From: JBDUDR01 sp040002845
GTDB lineage: Bacteria; Actinomycetota; Actinomycetes; Propionibacteriales; Nocardioidaceae
Length of the DNA stretch: 14,486 nucleotides
Assembly: GCA_040002845.1 (NCBI GenBank)
Contig: JBDUDR010000064.1
Location: 1-14,486 of the forward strand
Reading direction: 5' to 3'
Of the stretch, positions 1 to 7,912 are shown in pieces. Numbering within the stretch: the stretch's first letter is position 1; the number at the start of each line of letters is the position of its first letter. A program made the position numbers and the translations under genes. A model generated the notes under the pieces. That model was not told the DNA's origin, did not search any database, and saw only the letters and a program-made list of their open reading frames with translations.

Positions 1-626
1 ACCTCTCGTACGTGACGGGCCTCAGCGGAGCCGACCTCGAGTCGTCTGGGCGTGGGCGGATGCTGGTCGGCACGCTGTTGTTCGTCCTGGGCTTCGCGGT
101 TGTTTTCGTGTCCTTCGGGTTGATGTTCGGTGCGATCGGCCGGGTGCTGCTGGCTCACCATGACGTCATCACGACAGTTCTCGGAGGGCTGACGATCGTG
201 CTGGGACTGGCCTTCATGGGCTCCGTACCGCTGCTGCAGCGCGACGTACGCATCCATCGGGTTCCCGCAGTAGGAGTCGCGGCGGCGCCGCTGCTGGGCA
301 TCCTTTTCGGACTCGGCTGGACCCCCTGCATCGGACCCACTCTGTCTGCCGTGCTCACGCTCGCCACCAACCAGGCCTCGGCCGGCCGGGGTGCACTACT
401 GGCCTTCGCATACAGCCTCGGCCTCGGCCTGCCGTTCATCGTCGCCGCGCTTGCATTCAGGCGGCTGCTCGGGGCGGTGGCTTTCGTACGCCGCCATCAG
501 GTGTGGGTCACGCGGATCGGTGGCTCGATGCTCGTCGTCGTCGGCATCCTGCTCGTTACGGGAGCCTGGGACACCCTGGTCGCCACCATGCGCGACTGGA
601 TCGGCCAGTACGAGACGGCGGTGTGA
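1..626 (+). CDS. ccdA: Cytochrome c biogenesis protein CcdA, 5'-truncated by the window edge
   Basis: CcdA is a polytopic membrane protein that passes electrons from cytoplasmic thioredoxin to extracytoplasmic thiol reductants (ResA type), which keep apocytochrome c cysteines reduced for haem attachment. The reading frame is open from the first base; the first full codon is at 3 and reads LSYVTGLSG, which in the family follows the N-terminal SPC-containing helix. The true start and first redox Cys are therefore upstream of the window, and the GTG at 12 is internal. About five hydrophobic segments are visible. The second redox cysteine lies in GWTPCIGPT (Cys codon 327-329). The C-terminus is at the usual place. 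The stop (624-626) is 3 nt before the resB GTG, so the two are co-transcribed. The family call is secure; the upstream partner, often a thioredoxin-like ResA, is not seen. Confidence 0.93.
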   Translation, partial: LSYVTGLSGADLESSGRGRMLVGTLLFVLGFAVVFVSFGLMFGAIGRVLLAHHDVITTVLGGLTIVLGLAFMGSVPLLQRDVRIHRVPAVGVAAAPLLGILFGLGWTPCIGPTLSAVLTLATNQASAGRGALLAFAYSLGLGLPFIVAALAFRRLLGAVAFVRRHQVWVTRIGGSMLVVVGILLVTGAWDTLVATMRDWIGQYETAV

Positions 627-629
627 CCC

Positions 630-2192
630 GTGACCCAGACATCCGCACCCGTGCTGGCTCCGCTGGAGTTCGCTCGTTGGATCTGGCGGCAGCTGACCTC
701 GATGCGCACCGCCTTGATCCTGCTGTTCCTGCTCGCGATCGCGGCCGTGCCTGGGTCGGTCATACCGCAGGAACGCGTGGACCCGCTGGCCGTCACGCGG
801 TACCGCCAGACCCACCCCTCGTTGTCGCAGTGGTACGACCGCCTGGGCATGTTCCACGTCTACTCGTCGATCTGGTTCGGGGCCGTCTATGTGCTGCTGA
901 TGCTCTCGCTGCTGGGCTGTTTCATCCCGCGGACCCGCGTCTACCTGACCGCACTGCGGGCGCGCCCGCCGAAGGCGCCACGCAACCTGGTTCGACTGCA
1001 GGCCAGCGCCCAGTTCGAGTCCTCAACCGCCGCCGAGCAGGTGGCCGACCGGGCCGCGGCGGAGCTGCGGAGGAAACGGTTCCGGGTCGACAGCTACGTC
1101 GACGGCGAGGGCCGGCACGTTGTCACAGCCGAGAAGGGCTACCTCCGTGAAGCCGGCAACCTGATCTTCCACGTCTCGGTGCTGGTGGTGCTCGTCGGCG
1201 TGGCCTACGGCGCCCTCTACGGATACAAGGGAGCGGTCCTGGTCGTCGACGGCCAGGGTTTCTCCAACACGCTGTCGCAGTACGACGAGTTCACCCCGGG
1301 CGGGCGATTCAACGCCGATGACCTGCCGCCGTTCTCCCTGCACGTGGACGACTTCCACGTCAGCTTTCAACCCGACGGACCGCAGGTCGGCGCACCACGC
1401 GAGTTCGACGCCGACCTCACGTACACCGCGGAGCCGGGAGACACTCCCAAGACGTACGACCTTCAGGTGAACCACCCGCTGCAGATCGACGGAACGTCGG
1501 TATACCTCGTCGGCCACGGTTACGCGCCCGACATCACAGTGCGCGACGGTGACGGCAACGTCGCGTTCTCGGGTCCGGTCCCGTTCTTGCCGCAGGACGC
1601 CTCGTTCACGTCCTACGGAGTGATCAAGGCTCCGGACGCCGAGCCGGGTCAGCTGGCTTTCGAGGGCTACTTCCTGCCCACCTTGCAGTTCGACAAGACA
1701 CGGGGACCGATCTCGGTGTTCCCCGACGCGCTCAACCCGGCGCTGGTGCTGCTCGCATACCACGGCGACCTCGGCCTCGACGCCGGCCTGCCGCAGTCGG
1801 TGTACGAGCTGAACCGGTCGGGGCTGAAGCGGTTCACTCGCGCCGACGGCCAACCGTTCCGGATGCAGCTTCAGCCGGGTCAGAGCATCACCTTGCCCAA
1901 CGACGCCGGGTCCATCACGTTCAAGGGTGTCGACCGCTTCGTCAAGCTGCAGATCAGCAGGTCACCTGCCAAGTTGGTGCCGCTGGCGGGGGTGCTGGCC
2001 GCGATCGCCGGCCTGATCGCGTCGCTGTTCATACGCCCGCGCCGCGCCTGGGTGCGAGCGACGGACGCAGATGGGCGTACCGTGATCGAGGTCGCCGGGC
2101 TGGACCGCCGGATGGGCGGGGACCTGCAGGCCGAGGTGGACGCGCTGGCAGCCGCCCTGCACGACGTGCATGAGGAAAAGGAGAGCGTGTGA
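630..2192 (+). CDS. resB: Cytochrome c biogenesis protein ResB (CcsB-type haem export/ligation partner)
   Basis: ResB pairs with the ResC/CcsA-type protein to form the system II synthase that exports haem and joins it to apocytochrome c outside the membrane. The 520-residue product has the family layout: a first membrane helix around residues 25-46 (TALILLFLLAIAAVPGSVIP), a second around 85-105 ending in GCFIPRTR, and a third around 176-199 carrying His181 in the segment LIFHVS, where a conserved haem-ligating His is expected. A large extracytoplasmic domain follows (about 205-445), then a fourth helix at about 449-468 and a short basic cytoplasmic tail. The GTG start at 630 gives the full conserved N-terminus and sits 3 nt after ccdA; no strong Shine-Dalgarno is visible, so translation is probably coupled. 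It overlaps ccsB by 4 nt (GTGA). Confidence 0.95.
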   Translation: MTQTSAPVLAPLEFARWIWRQLTSMRTALILLFLLAIAAVPGSVIPQERVDPLAVTRYRQTHPSLSQWYDRLGMFHVYSSIWFGAVYVLLMLSLLGCFIPRTRVYLTALRARPPKAPRNLVRLQASAQFESSTAAEQVADRAAAELRRKRFRVDSYVDGEGRHVVTAEKGYLREAGNLIFHVSVLVVLVGVAYGALYGYKGAVLVVDGQGFSNTLSQYDEFTPGGRFNADDLPPFSLHVDDFHVSFQPDGPQVGAPREFDADLTYTAEPGDTPKTYDLQVNHPLQIDGTSVYLVGHGYAPDITVRDGDGNVAFSGPVPFLPQDASFTSYGVIKAPDAEPGQLAFEGYFLPTLQFDKTRGPISVFPDALNPALVLLAYHGDLGLDAGLPQSVYELNRSGLKRFTRADGQPFRMQLQPGQSITLPNDAGSITFKGVDRFVKLQISRSPAKLVPLAGVLAAIAGLIASLFIRPRRAWVRATDADGRTVIEVAGLDRRMGGDLQAEVDALAAALHDVHEEKESV

Positions 2193-3151
2193 GCGCCGAA
2201 CAGTTCGCCCACCTGAGCAACCTTGCGATCTACTCCGCAACAGTCGTGTACGCCCTCGCCTTGCTGGTGCACATCGCCGAATGGGCGTCGGCCTTCGAGG
2301 TGCACCACCACGAGGTGGCGGACGTGCTGGTGCCCGTCGGTTCGAGCAGCGCGCGATCCGGGATCTCCGTTGTGACGCCTGGTGAATCGAGCCGGCGCCC
2401 TGGTGAGCCGAGGTCCGACCGGACGGACACCTTCGGGCAGATCGCGATGTCCTTGACGGTGCTCGCGTTCGGCATTCACCTGGTCGGTGTGATCTCACGC
2501 GGCCTGGCGGCCGACCGGGTCCCTTGGGGCAACATGTACGAGTTCTCCACGACTGGTGCACTCGCCGTTACAGGCGCCTTCCTTGCACTCAGCTGGCGCT
2601 ACCAGCTGAGCTGGCTTGGTCTGCTGGTGACTGCGTTCACCACCACAGTCCTCGGCGTCGCCGTGTTGGCCCTCTATGTGCCGGCTGGGCCGCTGGTGCC
2701 CGCCTTGCACTCGTACTGGCTGGTCATCCACGTTGCCGCGGCGGCGATCGCCGGTGGCGCGTACACCGTCGGAGCGATGGCTTCGGTCCTCTACCTGGTG
2801 AAGTCGCGGTGGAGCGGGGGCTACCTGGACCGACTGCCCAGCAAGGAGGACATCGACCGGCTCGCCTACCGCGTACACGCGTTCGCGTTCCCGACCTGGA
2901 CATTTGCGGTGCTCTGTGGCGCCATCTGGGCGGAGTACGCATGGGGCAGGTACTGGGGATGGGATCCCAAGGAGGTGTGGGCGCTCATCACCTGGGTGGT
3001 TTACGCGGCTTACCTGCATGCTCGCGCCACCGCGGGCTGGCAGGGGAAGGCGGCCGCCTACATCGCGCTGGTCGGGTTCGGAACCTTCTTGTTCAACTTC
3101 ATCGGTATCAACTTGTGGGGTTCGGGCCTGCACTCCTATGCAGGCGTCTGA
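2189..3151 (+). CDS. ccsB: Cytochrome c biogenesis protein CcsA/ResC family (often labelled CcsB in actinobacteria)
   Basis: This is the haem-handling partner of ResB in system II cytochrome c maturation. The 320-residue protein shows the tryptophan-rich WWD signature WGRYWGWDPKEVW at residues 252-264, the PWGNMYEFS segment, and conserved-position histidines at 181 (HSYWLVIHV) and 315 (SGLHSYAGV) that in this family ligand haem. It has about eight hydrophobic helices. A hydrophilic stretch between helix 1 and helix 2 (about residues 45-80, Ser/Arg/Pro-rich) is a linker typical of actinobacterial members. The GTG start at 2189 overlaps the resB stop as GTGA, and AAGGAG at 2178-2183 lies 5 nt upstream, which supports that start. 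Its last 16 nt overlap the convergent PLDc_N gene. Naming varies: the same family is called CcsA, ResC or CcsB. Confidence 0.95.
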   Translation: MSAEQFAHLSNLAIYSATVVYALALLVHIAEWASAFEVHHHEVADVLVPVGSSSARSGISVVTPGESSRRPGEPRSDRTDTFGQIAMSLTVLAFGIHLVGVISRGLAADRVPWGNMYEFSTTGALAVTGAFLALSWRYQLSWLGLLVTAFTTTVLGVAVLALYVPAGPLVPALHSYWLVIHVAAAAIAGGAYTVGAMASVLYLVKSRWSGGYLDRLPSKEDIDRLAYRVHAFAFPTWTFAVLCGAIWAEYAWGRYWGWDPKEVWALITWVVYAAYLHARATAGWQGKAAAYIALVGFGTFLFNFIGINLWGSGLHSYAGV

Positions 3152-3492
3152 CCCTCGTCATTGCCGCCGTCGGAGTCGGTGCCCCCAAGCTCCTGCTCCC
3201 ATGACTCGAAGAGATCCCGGTCCGGTGGTTTGCCGTGCAGGTGACGCAGGAAGTCGACGTCGTCGTCCGGGGCCACGAACGTGCGTCCGGGCCGGGCCAC
3301 CGGAGCCGGCTGGGTTCCGTCGGGCCGGCCGAGCCACAGCCATCCCGCCGCCCCGGCGAGCGGGACCAGCACAAAGAGTGCCCACAACCCGCGTGGGAGG
3401 TTCCTGGCCGGCTCGGGACGCGTGACGACGATGTCGACGAGGCAGTAGATGTCAAGGACGATCACCAAGATGACAGGCAGGTATCTGAGCAT
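3136..3492 (-). CDS. Small PLDc_N-type (phospholipase D N-terminal-like) membrane protein
   Basis: The product is 118 residues with two membrane helices (about 4-24, LPVILVIVLDIYCLVDIV, and 35-55, GLWALFVLVPLAGAAGWLWL) joined by a short loop with a conserved-looking NLPRGLW motif and ending in LGRPDG. This is the helical hairpin that precedes cardiolipin-synthase-type phospholipase D domains. Here it stands alone, followed by an acidic, low-complexity cytoplasmic tail (residues about 58-118). Stand-alone PLDc_N proteins next to ccsB are common in actinobacteria; their function is not known. The ATG at 3492 is chosen because it is preceded by a GAGGGG ribosome-binding sequence and because the frame upstream loses membrane character. 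The frame stays open further upstream only because of base composition. It converges on ccsB, overlapping it by 16 nt, and diverges from the dehydratase gene. Confidence 0.82.
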   Translation of the reverse strand: MLRYLPVILVIVLDIYCLVDIVVTRPEPARNLPRGLWALFVLVPLAGAAGWLWLGRPDGTQPAPVARPGRTFVAPDDDVDFLRHLHGKPPDRDLFESWEQELGGTDSDGGNDEGQTPA

Positions 3493-3572
3493 CCGTCCCC
3501 TCTCGGTGGGAGCACTTGGCGCCTGGTCGGTCAAATACAGTTGCGCCGATGCCCCCACTGTATGTCGCCGGT

Positions 3573-3578
3573 TATGGT
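3573..3578 (+). promoter_or_regulatory. Putative -10 element for a leaderless dehydratase mRNA
   Basis: The hexamer TATGGT fits the actinobacterial TANNNT -10 pattern and ends 7 nt before the ATG at 3586, so transcription would start at or next to the start codon. No Shine-Dalgarno is present upstream of that ATG, which agrees with leaderless translation. No convincing -35 was found. This is an inference from sequence only. Confidence 0.38.
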
Positions 3579-3585
3579 GCGACAC

Positions 3586-4539
3586 ATGGGTCTGGTCACG
3601 CTCGGAGATCTCAGGGATGCTGCGGAGCGGATTCGGGGCGCAGCGGTCCGAACTCCGCTGCTGGCCGCGGCGTGGACGGGTCGAGATGCCTTCTGCAAGC
3701 CGGAGAGCCTCCAGCCGGTCGGATCCTTCAAGATCCGGGGAGCGACGAACGCGGTGGCCCTGCTGGATGGACGGTCCCGGACGGCGGGCGTGGTCACCCA
3801 CTCGTCCGGCAATCACGCGCAGGCCCTCGCGTACGCCGCGCGGGCGGCGGGCCTGGCCGTCACCGTGGTGATGCCGACCCAGGCGCCGGAGATCAAGGTC
3901 GCGGCGACCAGGGCGCTGGGTGCCTCTGTCGTCCAGGTCGACGCCCACGACAGAGAGTCGGTGGCCGCCGAGATCGCCGCGACGAGCGGCGCTGCGTCGG
4001 TGCCCCCTTACGACCATGCGGCGATCATCGCCGGTCAGGGCACGATCGGTCTGGAGATCGCCGAGGACCTGCCTGGGGTTGCTGCTGTGCTCGTCCCGGT
4101 CAGCGGCGGCGGACTGATCGCAGGCATCGCGCTGGCGATCAAGTCGCTGTGCCCGCAGGCGAAGGTCCTCGCGTGCGAGCCAGAGCTGGCCGCAGATCTC
4201 GCCGAGTCGTTTGCCACCGGTGAGCTCCGTGCATGGACGCCTGACCAGACCGCCCGCACGATGGCCGACGGCCTCCGGGTGCCAATGGTGGGCGCGCTTC
4301 CGTGGCAGCTCATTCGCGCGCATGTCGACGATGTCCTGACCGTTTCGGAGGACGCGATCGGCGCCGCGGTACGCGAGCTGGCGCTGCGCGGCCGTCTCGT
4401 GTCCGAGCCGAGCGGAGCGGTGGCGACCGCCGCTTTGCTCGAACACAGGTCGGCCCTGCCCGACGGCCCGATCGTGACGGTGGTCTCCGGCGGGAACATC
4501 AGCCGAGACCTGTTCGTACGGCTGCTGGCCGGCCGATGA
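3586..4539 (+). CDS. PLP-dependent threonine/serine dehydratase (fold type II, no ACT domain)
   Basis: This enzyme family deaminates L-threonine or L-serine to 2-oxobutyrate or pyruvate; some close relatives are serine racemases or act on hydroxyaspartate. The 317-residue product has the PLP lysine in GSFKIRGA (Lys49), the substrate-binding SSGNHAQ loop (73-79), and the glycine-rich phosphate loop SGGGLIAG (173-180). It ends with VTVVSGGNISRD, typical of the family. There is no C-terminal regulatory ACT-like domain, so it is closer to the catabolic/short class than to biosynthetic IlvA. Three in-frame ATGs (3562, 3574, 3586) are possible. The last is chosen because homologues begin close to VTLGDLRDAAERI and a -10-like hexamer sits 7 nt upstream. 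The stop overlaps the next gene's start as ATGA. The exact substrate cannot be told from sequence. Confidence 0.88.
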   Translation: MGLVTLGDLRDAAERIRGAAVRTPLLAAAWTGRDAFCKPESLQPVGSFKIRGATNAVALLDGRSRTAGVVTHSSGNHAQALAYAARAAGLAVTVVMPTQAPEIKVAATRALGASVVQVDAHDRESVAAEIAATSGAASVPPYDHAAIIAGQGTIGLEIAEDLPGVAAVLVPVSGGGLIAGIALAIKSLCPQAKVLACEPELAADLAESFATGELRAWTPDQTARTMADGLRVPMVGALPWQLIRAHVDDVLTVSEDAIGAAVRELALRGRLVSEPSGAVATAALLEHRSALPDGPIVTVVSGGNISRDLFVRLLAGR

Positions 4540-4802
4540 AGTACTTCCTGCTCTACACCGTCGCCCGCATCGGCCTGTTCGCCGGCGTGTTCGGGGCCAT
4601 CTGGCTGGTGCTGTTCAGCTGGGTCTCGTGGACTTACGCCTCCCTGCTGTGGACCGCCTTGCTGGCGGCGATCATCTCCGCCATCGCATCGATCTTCGTA
4701 CTCCGTTCGTTACGTCAGCGCTTCGCGGCGGACATCGAGGCCCGCGCCGCGCGAATATCCAAGCGGATCGAGGCCGCCCGAACGGCGGAGGACGAGGACT
4801 GA
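4536..4802 (+). CDS. DUF4229 family small membrane protein
   Basis: The product is 88 residues beginning MKYFLLYTVARIGLF, the characteristic opening of the actinobacterial DUF4229 family. Two membrane helices are visible (about 3-27 and 34-55), followed by a positively charged amphipathic tail rich in Arg, Ala and Glu (about 58-88) that looks like a short cytoplasmic coiled helix. Its function is unknown. In other actinobacteria it is often found beside menaquinone or cytochrome genes, as here, which hints at a membrane role linked to respiration; that is only guilt by association. The ATG at 4536 shares an ATGA overlap with the dehydratase stop, so translation is probably coupled. It is followed by a 63-nt gap before the phospholipase D-like gene. 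Confidence 0.85.
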   Translation: MKYFLLYTVARIGLFAGVFGAIWLVLFSWVSWTYASLLWTALLAAIISAIASIFVLRSLRQRFAADIEARAARISKRIEAARTAEDED

Positions 4803-4831
4803 TCGACCTCCGCAATACCGCCTGTTTCTTG

Positions 4832-4837
4832 TACGGT
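4832..4837 (+). promoter_or_regulatory. Putative -10 element for the phospholipase D-like gene
   Basis: TACGGT fits TANNNT and lies in the 63-nt gap after the DUF4229 gene. The transcript would have a leader of roughly 20 nt carrying the AGGTGG ribosome-binding sequence at 4856-4861 before the ATG at 4866. The -35 region is not convincing. Confidence 0.3.
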
Positions 4838-4865
4838 GAAGCCAACCAACGGCCCAGGTGGTGCC

Positions 4866-6629
4866 ATGCGGTTCTCGACTTCTCCGACCGACGGATTCCG
4901 GCTGTTCGCGGTGACCGGCGTCAACACCGTGTCCTTCGCGGTTGACGCCACCGCGGAAGCCCGCGCGGGTCTGCTCGGGTTCGCTCTCGAGCGGGTCGAT
5001 CCGGTGGAGGACGAGCGCTATGTGATGCCCGGCTTCAAGGTTTTCCAGTCGGTGATCCCCAACCCCGGACCGAACATCATGGTCAGCACCTGGGACCAGC
5101 CGATCCAGAGTCTCGTTTGGGATGACTTCACTGCCAAGCCGGATCGAGAGTACGACTATCTCTTCTATCCGATGCGAGGCGAACCCAAGAACCTCGACCG
5201 CGCCGACCCGATCCCCATCCGGGTCCGCACGGAGCCGCTCTTCAGCGACCAGGCCCACGACGTGTTCTTCAACCGGGGCGTCGCCAGCAGCCAGGCGTAC
5301 ACGCGGCGGTTTGGCAACCGGACCCCTGACGAGATGTCGGAAGCCGAGCGAGCGGCGGCTCTCGAATGGCTCACCCGGGATCTCGACGAGGCAATTGTGC
5401 AGTTCATCCGGCAGGCCGGTCCCGACGACTGCCTGCTGGGTTGTTTCTACGAGTTCCACTACCCGCCGGTGCTCGACGAGTTCAAGGCGGCCCTGGACCG
5501 CGGGGTCGACGTACAGCTCATCGTCGACGCCAAGGTCAACGGCGGGACCAACGAGGACGGGTCGGTGACGCCGAACGTTCCTCGAGACGAGAATCTCGCG
5601 GCCATCGAGGCAGCCGGGATCCCCGCCTCCGCGGTGATTCGCCGCGAGGCTCGCCCGAACGACATCGCCCACAACAAGTTCCTCGTACTGCTACGCGGCG
5701 AGTCCAGGGAGCCGGCCGAGGTCTGGACGGGCTCGACGAACGTGTCGTTGGGCGCTTTCGCCGGCCAGACGAACGTCGGCCACTGGGTCCGTGACGCCGA
5801 GCTGGCCGCCCTGTTCGCGGGCTACTGGGCTGTGCTCAGCCTGGACCCTGGAGCAGCTGCGGGTGACGACTACGCGACGACTCGCAGCAAGAACGCCGCC
5901 TTGAGGCGCGCCGTGGACGCCATCACCGGGCCTCCGGAGTCGCCGGCGGACATTCCGGCCGGGGTGACACCCATCTTCAGCCCACGGGCCGACCTGGGCG
6001 CCCTCGCGCTTTACTCCCAGGTCCTGGACGGCGCTGTGTCGATGGGCTGCGTCACGCTGGCTTTCGGCATCAACAAGCTGCTCAAGCAGGTCCTAGCCGA
6101 CAACGGGCCGGACGATCACATCGTGTACCTCCTCCTGGAGCGGGCCGACAGCGGCGACCCGAAGCTGACCAGCCAGAACAACGTCTACGAGGCGTGGGGC
6201 TCGTACGTGCGGGATCCCCTCTATCAATGGGCCCGCGAGACATCCACCCGGGCGCTTGGCCTCAACGTGCACGTCATCTATGTGCACTCGAAGTTCATGC
6301 TCGCTGACCCGCTGAGCGACGATCCGGTGGTGGTGACCGGTTCCGCCAACTTCAGCGAGGACTCCACGACCTCCAACGACGAGAACATGATCCTCATCCG
6401 GGGGAACCTCAGGGTGGCCGACATCTACTTCACCGAGTTCAACCGCCTGTTCAACCACTACTACTTCCGCAGCATCCTGGAGACCGTGGGCGACAACGAC
6501 GGTGGCGCGTCCCTGTTCCTGGCCGAGGACGACTCATGGCTCGCGAAGTACGCGCTCGGAACTCTGCGCTCCAAGCGTGTGGAGGCGTACGTGAACATGG
6601 CCGGCGTGCAGCGACCCCCATCTGCCTAG
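4866..6629 (+). CDS. Phospholipase D-like protein with two HKD sites, the first degenerate
   Basis: The PLD superfamily cleaves or transfers phosphodiester bonds through two HxK(x4)D...GSxN half-sites. This 587-residue protein opens with about 100 residues resembling a beta-sandwich accessory domain (GFALERVDP near 36; WDDFTAKP at 85-92). Next come a conserved-looking FNRGVASSQAY segment (135-145) and then the two half-sites. Site 1 has His269-x-Lys271 and GSTN at 289-292 but Leu276 where Asp is expected. Site 2 is complete: His474, Lys476, Asp481 and GSAN at 492-495. No signal peptide or membrane helix is seen, so a cytoplasmic location is likely. The ATG at 4866 is chosen over the in-frame GTG at 4836 because AGGTGG precedes it. 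The natural substrate is unknown: lipid, nucleic acid or other phosphodiester are all possible. It converges on menA with a 21-nt gap. Confidence 0.87.
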   Translation: MRFSTSPTDGFRLFAVTGVNTVSFAVDATAEARAGLLGFALERVDPVEDERYVMPGFKVFQSVIPNPGPNIMVSTWDQPIQSLVWDDFTAKPDREYDYLFYPMRGEPKNLDRADPIPIRVRTEPLFSDQAHDVFFNRGVASSQAYTRRFGNRTPDEMSEAERAAALEWLTRDLDEAIVQFIRQAGPDDCLLGCFYEFHYPPVLDEFKAALDRGVDVQLIVDAKVNGGTNEDGSVTPNVPRDENLAAIEAAGIPASAVIRREARPNDIAHNKFLVLLRGESREPAEVWTGSTNVSLGAFAGQTNVGHWVRDAELAALFAGYWAVLSLDPGAAAGDDYATTRSKNAALRRAVDAITGPPESPADIPAGVTPIFSPRADLGALALYSQVLDGAVSMGCVTLAFGINKLLKQVLADNGPDDHIVYLLLERADSGDPKLTSQNNVYEAWGSYVRDPLYQWARETSTRALGLNVHVIYVHSKFMLADPLSDDPVVVTGSANFSEDSTTSNDENMILIRGNLRVADIYFTEFNRLFNHYYFRSILETVGDNDGGASLFLAEDDSWLAKYALGTLRSKRVEAYVNMAGVQRPPSA

Positions 6630-6630
6630 C

Positions 6631-6650
6631 GGCAGGTGGTTCACCAAGCC
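6631..6650. terminator. Possible bidirectional terminator hairpin between the phospholipase D-like gene and menA
   Basis: The 21-nt gap between the two convergent stop codons can fold as GGC-A-GGTG, loop GTT, CACC-AA-GCC: seven base pairs with one small internal loop. There is no T-tract on either strand, as is common in high-G+C genomes. Its position between convergent genes is the main support. Confidence 0.35.
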
Positions 6651-7535
6651 TCAGCGCGTCGTCAGGGCTATGAATGCAAAGGCGACCGCGTACAACAGCT
6701 CGGCCAGGCCGGTGTCACGCAGGACGGCGATCAGGTCCGGTCCGACCGCCCCAGCGGCCAGCTCTCGCAGTGAGCGGATCGACAGGCCCGCCGCGGGCAG
6801 CGCGCTGCTCACCGTCCACCACTCGGCGCCGACCTGAGGTGGGAGCGCGATCAGGGCCGCGTAGGCCACCACAGTCATCGCGGCGTAGACGGCCCGAGTG
6901 CGAGGGTCACCGAGCAGGACCGCCAGCGTCAGCTTGCCGCTCGCCCGGTCCGTCGAGATGTCCCGGAGGTTGTTGGCGACCAGGATGGCGCAGGCCAGCG
7001 CGCCGACCCCGATGCCACCGGTCACCGCCGTCATGGTGACCGCGCCGGTCTGGACGTACACCGTGCCGACAACTGCCACCAGGCCGAAGAACACGAAGAC
7101 GGAGGCCTCACCGAGGCCCCGGTAGCCGTAAGGGTGCTTGCCGCCGGTGTAGTACCACGCAGCGACGATCGCGATCGCTCCGACTCCGAGGAGCCACCAA
7201 TCGGTGGTGATCGACAGCACGACGCCGCCGGCGGCGGCCACCGTGAAGGCGCCCGCCGCCGCCGCGCGTACCGAGCCAGGCGTGGCCACCCTCGACCCGA
7301 CCAGGCGCAGCGGTCCGATCCGCTGTTCGTCGGTGCCTCTGACTCCATCGGAGTAGTCGTTGGCGTAGTTGACGCCGATCTGCAGCCCGAGCGCCACGGT
7401 CAACGCAAGCAACGCCTTCCACCACACGAACCCGTCATCGGCGGCCGCGACCCCGCATCCGGCCACGACTGGAGCGATGGCTGCCGGAAGGGTACGCGGC
7501 CGGGCGCCCTCGATCCACTGCGCGGCGGTCGCCAT
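6651..7535 (-). CDS. menA: 1,4-dihydroxy-2-naphthoate polyprenyltransferase MenA
   Basis: MenA is an integral membrane UbiA-superfamily enzyme that attaches the polyprenyl chain to 1,4-dihydroxy-2-naphthoate, giving demethylmenaquinone. The 294-residue product has the first Asp-rich Mg-prenyl-diphosphate motif NDYSD (59-63, in the context NYANDYSDGVRGTDE) and the second, NNLRDISTD (188-196), plus eight or nine hydrophobic helices; the length is typical. The opening MATAAQWIEGARPRTLPAA matches the usual MenA N-terminus (W..GARP.TLPAA), which fixes the start at 7535 even though the frame is open far upstream into the intergenic region. No Shine-Dalgarno precedes the ATG, and CAGACT lies 8 nt before it, so the message may be leaderless. 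It is divergent from menC across a 609-nt gap and converges on the phospholipase D-like gene. Confidence 0.96.
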   Translation of the reverse strand: MATAAQWIEGARPRTLPAAIAPVVAGCGVAAADDGFVWWKALLALTVALGLQIGVNYANDYSDGVRGTDEQRIGPLRLVGSRVATPGSVRAAAAGAFTVAAAGGVVLSITTDWWLLGVGAIAIVAAWYYTGGKHPYGYRGLGEASVFVFFGLVAVVGTVYVQTGAVTMTAVTGGIGVGALACAILVANNLRDISTDRASGKLTLAVLLGDPRTRAVYAAMTVVAYAALIALPPQVGAEWWTVSSALPAAGLSIRSLRELAAGAVGPDLIAVLRDTGLAELLYAVAFAFIALTTR

Positions 7536-7543
7536 GGTCGCCA

Positions 7544-7549
7544 AGTCTG
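7544..7549 (-). promoter_or_regulatory. Weak putative -10 element for menA
   Basis: On the minus strand CAGACT lies 8 nt before the menA ATG and matches NANNNT, lacking the initial T of the TANNNT pattern. It is listed because the same spacing recurs before menC, menF and menG and because menA has no Shine-Dalgarno. Weak on its own. Confidence 0.22.
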
Positions 7550-7572
7550 GCAGGGACTCGTCATGGTCAGAA

Positions 7573-7637
7573 GATGATGCATTTGGGTAGCCCGGTCTAC
7601 TGCGTGGCTGGCGCCCGGGCGAGCCCGAGTCATCATC
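7573..7637 (+). repeat. Structured repeat element, copy 1 (menA side)
   Basis: This 65-nt unit starts GATGATGCA and ends CATCATC, giving a 7-bp perfect terminal inverted repeat. After the left terminus comes TTTGGGTAGCCCGG, identical to copy 2 except at one base of the first 23. An inner stem TTTGGG (element positions 10-15) can pair with CCCGAG (52-57), using two G-T wobbles. The interior (CTGGCGCCCGGGCGAGCCCG region) is longer than in copy 2 and unrelated to it. The element ends 37 nt upstream of the menA start. No target-site duplication is visible. It may be a small mobile or REP-like palindrome, or a regulatory element. Confidence 0.72.
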
Positions 7638-7912
7638 CTGGCCGCTGTGCAGCAACGGCTGGTGGTGGCCGAGTCCCTGAAGGCCGCTCTCGCGACTCGT
7701 GGAGCATGCCGGCACCGCGGACTCTCGGCACGCCCCTGGCGCGGTAAGGGACGTACTCACTTCGAACGACCCTTCGACGTCGAGATGCGCTTTTCCTGCC
7801 GTCCCTTTCGGGCGTTCCTGGTCGCCGAAGGTCGAGGTACGCCTTGCACGCCCTGCCTTGTTACCCAGGTACGTGTTGTTGACCTCCCGATGGCGACTTT
7901 GGGTGCCAAACG

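Noticed and set aside
12..14. GTG at 12 as the ccdA start
   Set aside because: The frame is open to the window edge and the preceding residues (LSY) match the conserved LSYVTGL segment of CcdA, so the gene begins upstream.
3493..4446. Long minus-strand open frame antisense to the dehydratase gene, continuous with the PLDc_N gene
   Set aside because: Arg/Gly-rich translation without domains; it is the antisense shadow of a clear enzyme gene in high-G+C DNA.
7573..7637. tRNA or known riboswitch in the structured repeat
   Set aside because: Too short, no T-loop or acceptor stem pattern, and no conserved box of a known riboswitch class recognised.
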